64,000 bases of DNA from Cordylochernes scorpioides (Eukaryota; Arthropoda; Arachnida; Pseudoscorpiones; Chernetidae), in assembly GCA_030710605.1 (NCBI GenBank), contig CP092880.1, positions 18,723,791-18,787,790 of the forward strand. Direction: 5' to 3'. Of the stretch, positions 58,322-64,000 are shown piece after piece (the first letter of the stretch is position 1; each line of letters begins with the position of its first letter). The translations under genes were made by a program, and so were the position numbers. The notes under the pieces are model-generated. The model was not told where the DNA came from. It ran no database searches and worked only from the letters and a program-made list of their open reading frames with translations.

Positions 58322-59156
58322 CTGCAGACAGCACTAGGGGTAGAATACAGGCAGGCTGCTAGTACAACCATCACAGGTGGTATGTATGTATTCAAGAAGG
58401 CAAAGTCAGACTTTCCCCAAAGTGTGGCTGGATCATGGTGCCATGATTAATGAAAGCTGCACCCCTACACCCCATTCCATGAGATCACTCATGGAATTCG
58501 TGTAATCTTTACACAAGGGGATAAGAAACAACAACAATATATCTCAGAACAGAATGATATTAGAACTGTACTTACAATGCAACACTAGTATAAAATACAG
58601 TTAAACCTCAATAAAACAAATCCAAGAATAAATCAAACTCCACCTATACCGGATTTTTAAAAGAGCACATTTAATCAATTTGGGGGGAAAAAAATACATT
58701 ATGAATATTTATTCAAAAAAATGGGCGAGTTTTTGGTCTTTTGATTTGTTAGGTAGCAAAGTTCTCAATGAATACAAACAAGGCAGTATAATATTGTAAT
58801 AAGTATTTATTATTTTATTAGCAGAGTATTATTTTTTATGTTTATATTTTGCTATACTCTGTACACTTCCCTCTTTTGCTTATCTTTTGTTTACCATTCA
58901 TAGTTTTCCTTGCCTGAAATAAATTGTTGTCTCATACCGAAGTTGGTCTTCCCTAATTTTCCATGTGGCAATATTTGTTGAAAACACCATGAGATTGCAT
59001 GAGGCTGAGGAAATATAAGAGAAAGAGCCCAGTCACTGTCTAAATGTCAGAAATACACCCAGTCAGAAATTGGCCTGGATTCATTCTATTGAATCAATTC
59101 TGAGGGGTCTCTTATTTTATCCAACAATAAGAACAGAGGAATATAGCACAATATAC

Positions 59157-59330
59157 CTGATGGAGCTGTGCCTTCAAAGCTGAAATCTCCCGAGCCAGCT
59201 GCTGATCCCGGTCTTGGGTCTCTGAGCGAGCCTGCAGCTCGGCTGAGAGACGATCTGACAGCCGTTTAATGATGGCATCTCTTTGCTCCACTGCTTTGTC
59301 AAATTCCAGGATCTGGGAACCATCAGCTCT
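59157..59330 (-). CDS. AKAP9-like: Exon D, mirror copy
   Basis: 174 bases encode the EFDKAVEQRDAII coiled coil. The first codon is AGA, so the segment begins RADGSQ instead of SADGSQ. This change is next to the acceptor and also alters exonic splice context. Confidence 0.8.
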
Positions 59331-59390
59331 CTTGTAGCAGAGATTGGAAGAGGTAACGTGCAAGAGGAGGTTGGGAAAAATTCTCCTCAC

Positions 59391-59468
59391 CTTTTTCTTG
59401 TATTCAGCCACAACATCCACATAGTTGAGGTTGAAGTTGTCGGGGCTGGAGTCCCTCCAGGCATGGCT
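59391..59468 (-). CDS. AKAP9-like: Exon C, mirror copy
   Basis: 78 bases encode SHAWRDSSPDNFNLNY and VDVVAEYKKK with the same AG and GT borders as the left copy. Confidence 0.75.
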
Positions 59469-59524
59469 CTGTGGAATGTACATGTGAGAAGATGCTGAAT
59501 GTGTAGAGGGGAGAGGGTACTCAC

Positions 59525-59572
59525 ATCCTCTGGTAGGCACTCCAAGCTATTCCTCTGTGGAGATGGGGAGTC
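59525..59572 (-). CDS. AKAP9-like: Exon B, mirror copy
   Basis: 48 bases encode DSPSPQRNSLECLPED with donor GTGAGT. Upstream intron sequence is continuous here, without the 189-bp integrase-like insert of the left arm, so this copy shows the ancestral acceptor context. Confidence 0.6.
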
Positions 59573-59678
59573 CTGTGCACACCACATCTTGTCCCTACCA
59601 CCAAATATTCTAACAATTTTCCTAGCAAATATAATCTCCCAATTAAAAAAAAACTTTTTTAAAAACTAATCAATGTGT

Positions 59679-59848
59679 AAACACAAGGTAATAAGACCAA
59701 ATCCAAATAAATGAATAGTGTGTGACCTTTCGGTAACAGCGTTGTTACCATCTTCAGACAAAAGTACTATGTCACACACTATTTATTTATTTGGATTTGG
59801 TCGTATTACCTTGTGTTTATAATCTATAATCCAAATTGTGCCTTATAA
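59679..59848 (+). mobile_element. P element, right arm only
   Basis: About 170 bp, AAACACAAGGTAATAAGACC to AATTGTGCCTTAT, flanked by TAATCAATGTGT (59667-59678 and 59849-59860). The left arm near 14920-14930 has an empty, uninterrupted target. Confidence 0.8.
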
Positions 59849-61735
59849 TAATCAATGTGTGTTTTTGTGGAAGTTAATAAACTATTACAGTAGAACCTCC
59901 CTGTAAAGGGCACCTAATTGCAGAACCAAAGTAATGTGTATCAAATATCTTTCAGAGTTATTGTCTGAATACCGATATACATGCTAAAATGTACAACTTC
60001 CTTAAGTTTTGTCCATGAGTGTATGTATATAAAGGAGAATCTCCATGAGAGGACACTCACGCTAGAGGACACCTCTCTATAAAGAACAGTTTCCATTGTC
60101 AACATTACCATTTTTGCCGTTTAGAAACTCTCCGGTAAGAGGAAACCTAATTGCAGAGCCAAAGTATCCTTTAATGATAGGTGTCCTCTTAACCAGAGAG
60201 TTGCTAAATGGTAATTTTGACAATGAAAACTGTCCTTTATAGAGAGGTGTCCTCTAGCGCGAGTGTCCTCTCATTGAGGCTCTCCTTTATATACATACAC
60301 TCATGGATAAAACTTAAGGAATTTGCACTATTTAGCATGTATATCGGGATTCAGACAATAACTCTGAAAGATATTTGATACACAATGACCTTTATTGAAG
60401 ACACACAAGATAACCAAGTGTGAACAAAAAAAAAAATAGACAACCTGTGACATCAAAGACTTTCCACTAAGTTTTGTCCATGAGTGTATATAGATATATA
60501 CAGTAGAGTCACAAAAAGAGACCACGTAAAAACATGGCTGAACTTGGTCTATCCTGAAGGTGGTCTCTTATCAGAGGCCCTGTCATGATAGGTCAAGTCT
60601 TTCAACTGAAGCAGAGTCTCTGATGAGAGAACATCTCCAGGAGAAAGAGAATAAATTTAGCTCTGGTCTCTCATGAGAGACTTACTCGACAGTAAAACCT
60701 CTGCCCATCCCCCAAAATGAGATACTTAAGGAAGGTTAGGTGCTGAAGAGATATTCCATAATGATTATAAACACAAGGTAATAAGACACCAAATCCAAAT
60801 ATATAAATAGTGTGTGACATTTCAGTGATGGCTTTGTTGCCATCATCAGACAAAAATACTGAGAATGGATTCAGTAAATGGATATTAAGTAATTTTGTCT
60901 ATGATAATAGTAACAACACTGTTACTGAAACGTCATACACCATTTATTTATTTAGATTTGAACTTATTACCTTGTATTTCTAATTTATAATCCATATTGA
61001 GCCTTATCATAATGGTTAGTTAATATTTGGAGTATTGATTAGAAACACAAGATAACAGTAGAACCTCCATGAGAGTACACTCATGCTAGAGGACACCTCT
61101 ATATGAAGGAAAGTTTACTTTGCAAAATTACCATTTTTATATACAATTTAGAAACTCGCCAGTAAGAAGGACACTTCATCCTAAAGGATACCTTGACTCT
61201 GCAATTAGGTGTTGTCCTTTACAGAGAGGTAGTTCTACTGTAAAATGACCAAATCCAAAAAAAAAAAAATGACAAACTTGTGTTGACACACTATTTAGAT
61301 TTACCTTATTTTTATCTTGTGTTATATATATTCCATGAGTACATCAAACAACATAGTGCAGATTTAGGTAGTCAACCAATAATAGGATGAAATAAGAAAT
61401 TTTTAATCAAGGATTAGTAATAATTAAAAAGAACTAGTGACAGAAGGAGTACATTTGAGAAAATAATTTCAAACAAAATAGATAGGTACAGTAGACCCTC
61501 CATTAACAGACACCTCTATACACAGGACAGTTTTTTCATCACTAAAATTATACCATTTTTATCAATTTAGATACTCTTAGGATACCTTTCTATAAGAGTT
61601 TATATCTTCTAACAATATGTTTTCTCAGTACAGTAGAGATCTAAAGGACAGCACTCCCCTAGTTGCAGAGTCAAAGTGTCCTTTAGATATATATACTCTT
61701 CTAAAAGTACTGAGAAAACATATTTTTACAAGATT

Positions 61736-63375
61736 CCACATCATCAGTAGTCCCTATTATCAGTAGTTCATATTAGCAGTAGTCCATATCATCAGTAGTT
61801 CACATCATCAGTAGTTCACATCATTAGTAGTTCACATCATCAGTAGACCATATCATCGGTATTTCACATCATTAGTAGTCCCTATCATCAATAGCCCATA
61901 TGATCAATACTTCATATCATCAGTAGACCATATCATCAGTAGTTCACATCATCAGTAGTTCAAATCATTAGTAGTTCACATCATCAGTAGACCATATCAT
62001 CAGTATTTCACATCATTAGTAGTCCCTATCATCAATAGCCCATATGATCAATACTTTATATCATCAGTAGACCATATCATCAGTATTTCACATCACCAGT
62101 AGTTCACATCATCAGTAGTTCACATTATTAGTAGTCCATATCACCAGTAGTTCACATCATTAGTAGTGCCTATCATCAATGGCCCATATGATCAATACTT
62201 CATATCATCAGTAGACCATATCATCAGTATTTCACATCACCAGTAGTTCACATCATCAGTAGTTCACATCATTAGTAGACCATATCATCAGTATTCCACA
62301 TCATCAGTAGTCCCTATCATCAGTATTTCACATCACGAGTAGTTCACATCATCAGTAGACCATATCATCAGTATTTCACATCATCAGTAGTTCACATCAT
62401 TAGTAGTCCATATCACCAGTAGTTCACATCATTAGTAGTCCCTATCATCAATAGCCCATATGATCAATACTTCATATCATCAGTAGACCATATCATCAGT
62501 ATTTCACATCACCAGTAGTTCACATCATCAGTAGTTCACATCATTAGTAGACCATATCATCAGTATTCCACATCATCAGTAGTCCCTATCATCAGTATTT
62601 CACATCACCAGTAGTTCACATCACCAGTAGTTCACATCATCAGTAGTTCACATCATCAGTAGCCATATCATCAGTATTTCACATCATCAGTAGTTCACAT
62701 CATTAGTAGTCCTTATCATCAATAGCCCATATGATCAATACTTCATATCATCAGTAGACCATATCATCAGTATTTCACATCATCAGTAGACCATATCATC
62801 AGTATTTCACATCATCAGTAGACCATATCATCAGTATTCCACATCATCAGTAGTCCCTATCATCGGTATTTCACATCATCAGTAGTTCCTATCATCAGAA
62901 TTTCACATCATCAGTAGACCATATCATCAGTATTTCACATCATCAGTAGACCATATCATCAGTATTTCACATCATCAGTAGTCCTTATCATCAGAATTTT
63001 ACATCATCAGTAGTCCCTATCATCAGTATTTCACATCATCAGTAGACCATATCATCAGAATTTCACATCATCAGTAGACCATATCATCAGTATTTCACAT
63101 CATCAGTAGACCATATCATCAGAATTTCACATCATCAGTAGTCCCTATCATCAGAATTTCACATCATCAGTAGTCCATATGATCAGTTGTCCCTATCATC
63201 CGTAGTCCATATCATCCGGAGTCTATATCATCCGTAGTCCATATCATCAGTAGTCCATATCATCAGTAGTCCATATCATCAGTAGTCCCAATTATCAGTG
63301 GTTCCAGGCATCAATAATCCCTATTACCAATAATACCTATCATCAGTGTTCCATATCATCATTAGTCCTCATTTC
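61736..63375 (-). repeat. 16-bp minisatellite, mirror copy
   Basis: The reverse-complement counterpart, about 1.64 kb, dominated by ATTTCACATCATCAGT and TAGTCCCTATCATCAG variants. The variant order differs strongly from the left arm and the internal insert is absent, so the array has been reshuffled since the arms separated. Confidence 0.92.
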
Positions 63376-63547
63376 AAAAAAAAAAATGTTTTAAAAACAA
63401 CCTATATTCTGTACACATTATGGCTTCCCCTTGGAGTCTCAATTAATATATTGGAGCTGAGGAAAATAACTTGAATCTTAAATAACATGACGACCAAATA
63501 ACCCAATCTAGTCAAGTCATCAATCAATGTTGTTTAGGAGGACTTAC

Positions 63548-63676
63548 CACAGACTCTTCATGGTGGGAACTGTTGAGACTACTCCCAGGAGAAGAGGAGT
63601 CCAAGTTGTGGTCTTCTCTGCCATTTACATGTTCCCTGGACCTCTGCTTGTGCTTCCTCTTCTGGAACTTGGCCAG
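63548..63676 (-). CDS. AKAP9-like: Exon A, mirror copy
   Basis: 129 bases encode LAKFQKRKHKQRSREH and the same acidic tail. The donor reads GTAAGT after GTCTGTG, where the left copy has GTCTGTT (both Val). The intron towards exon B holds the mirror 16-bp minisatellite and lacks the LTR retrotransposon present in the left arm. Confidence 0.8.
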
Positions 63677-64000
63677 CTGCAACATCCAATTGGGGTCAAA
63701 CAAAGACTGGTTTTCACCTAATACATTAGAGATGGTACCTGTTGTTATATATGATTCTGGCTTTGAATTATGTGGCTTTAAGGCAAAATTTAACTCGTAG
63801 GAAACATTTTAAAATTTGTTTTACTTGTGGAGGTGGTTATCTCATCACTGTGGCCCAGCCAAGTCTGATGGCTTCTTGTATATTGTGACATTTTACATTG
63901 AATAGATAGAATCAATGACAAACTCTTTCTTTATTTTGGTTTTCTCCTTCTGATTGCATAGGAAATTATACTGTATGCAAAAGAAAACGGCTTAACCATC

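Larger units (their letters stand above)
37533..63676 (-). other. AKAP9-like: AKAP9/pericentrin-like gene, mirror copy (14 exons, incomplete)
   Basis: All fourteen exons of the left copy recur in reverse order on the minus strand with the same borders and phases. Thirteen have equal length and exon H is one 39-base repeat longer. No exon has a disrupted frame. Differences are scattered single residues, as expected for two alleles or a recent duplication. Like the left copy it stops after the RRFLE exon next to the gap. The initiator exon would lie beyond the right edge. Confidence 0.8.
37338..64000 (-). repeat. Right arm of giant inverted repeat
   Basis: Mirror of the left arm, starting at TATATAGTCAAGAAACAAGG beside the gap and still pairing at the last base. 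It is shorter mainly because it lacks the 4.2-kb LTR element and has shorter minisatellites. It carries private insertions at 38072-38439, 39414-39703 and 59679-59848. Confidence 0.9.

Overview
This is eukaryotic, AT-rich, intron-rich animal DNA. It is dominated by one very large inverted repeat. The sequence from about 6.2 kb to 36.47 kb reappears in reverse complement from about 37.34 kb to the right edge. The two arms are separated by a run of exactly 100 N (37161-37260). Each arm carries the same 14 recognisable exons of one host gene. It is a long coiled-coil protein whose exons run in the same order as the AKAP9/pericentrin family of centrosome and Golgi scaffold proteins (AKAP9 resemblance recalled, not computed). 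Left copy: + strand, 6541-36273. Right copy: - strand, 63676-37533. Both copies stop at the same exon, just before the gap, so neither contains the C-terminal part. The arrangement looks more like two haplotypes of one locus scaffolded head to head than a real palindrome, but only reads across the gap can decide.

The organism is a metazoan, probably an arthropod and perhaps an arachnid. This is an inference from LINE C-terminal types, a Mag-like Ty3/gypsy element, a Penelope-like fragment, mariner and Tigger relics and tRNA-headed SINEs. No bacterial-style genes are present.

Layout. 0-6.2 kb: unpaired left flank with two tRNA-like sequences, LINE/SINE 3' ends, short inverted-repeat elements and a CpG-rich patch near 5.4-5.6 kb. 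6.5-36.3 kb: left gene copy. Its introns hold a 16-bp minisatellite (6.85-9.0 kb), an LTR retrotransposon found only in this arm (9112-13355), many hairpin and TIR elements, and a 42-bp minisatellite (28.47-30.5 kb). 36.5-37.1 kb: TIR elements next to the gap. 37.3-64 kb: the mirror copy with its own private insertions.

The most interesting signal is a set of short palindromic elements (called P, Q, R and S here). They are flanked by unusually long direct repeats of 9-14 bp. In P and Q each half holds a hammerhead-ribozyme-like core: CTGANGA or CTGTTGA, one extra base, a perfect or near-perfect stem, then GAAA. Several copies are filled in one arm and empty in the other, which shows recent movement and gives exact target duplications. 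Penelope-like retroelements are known to carry hammerhead motifs, inverted partial copies and variable target duplications, so these look like non-autonomous relatives. Comparing the arms also shows a coding 39-bp repeat with different copy number and a compensated frame change in a host exon.
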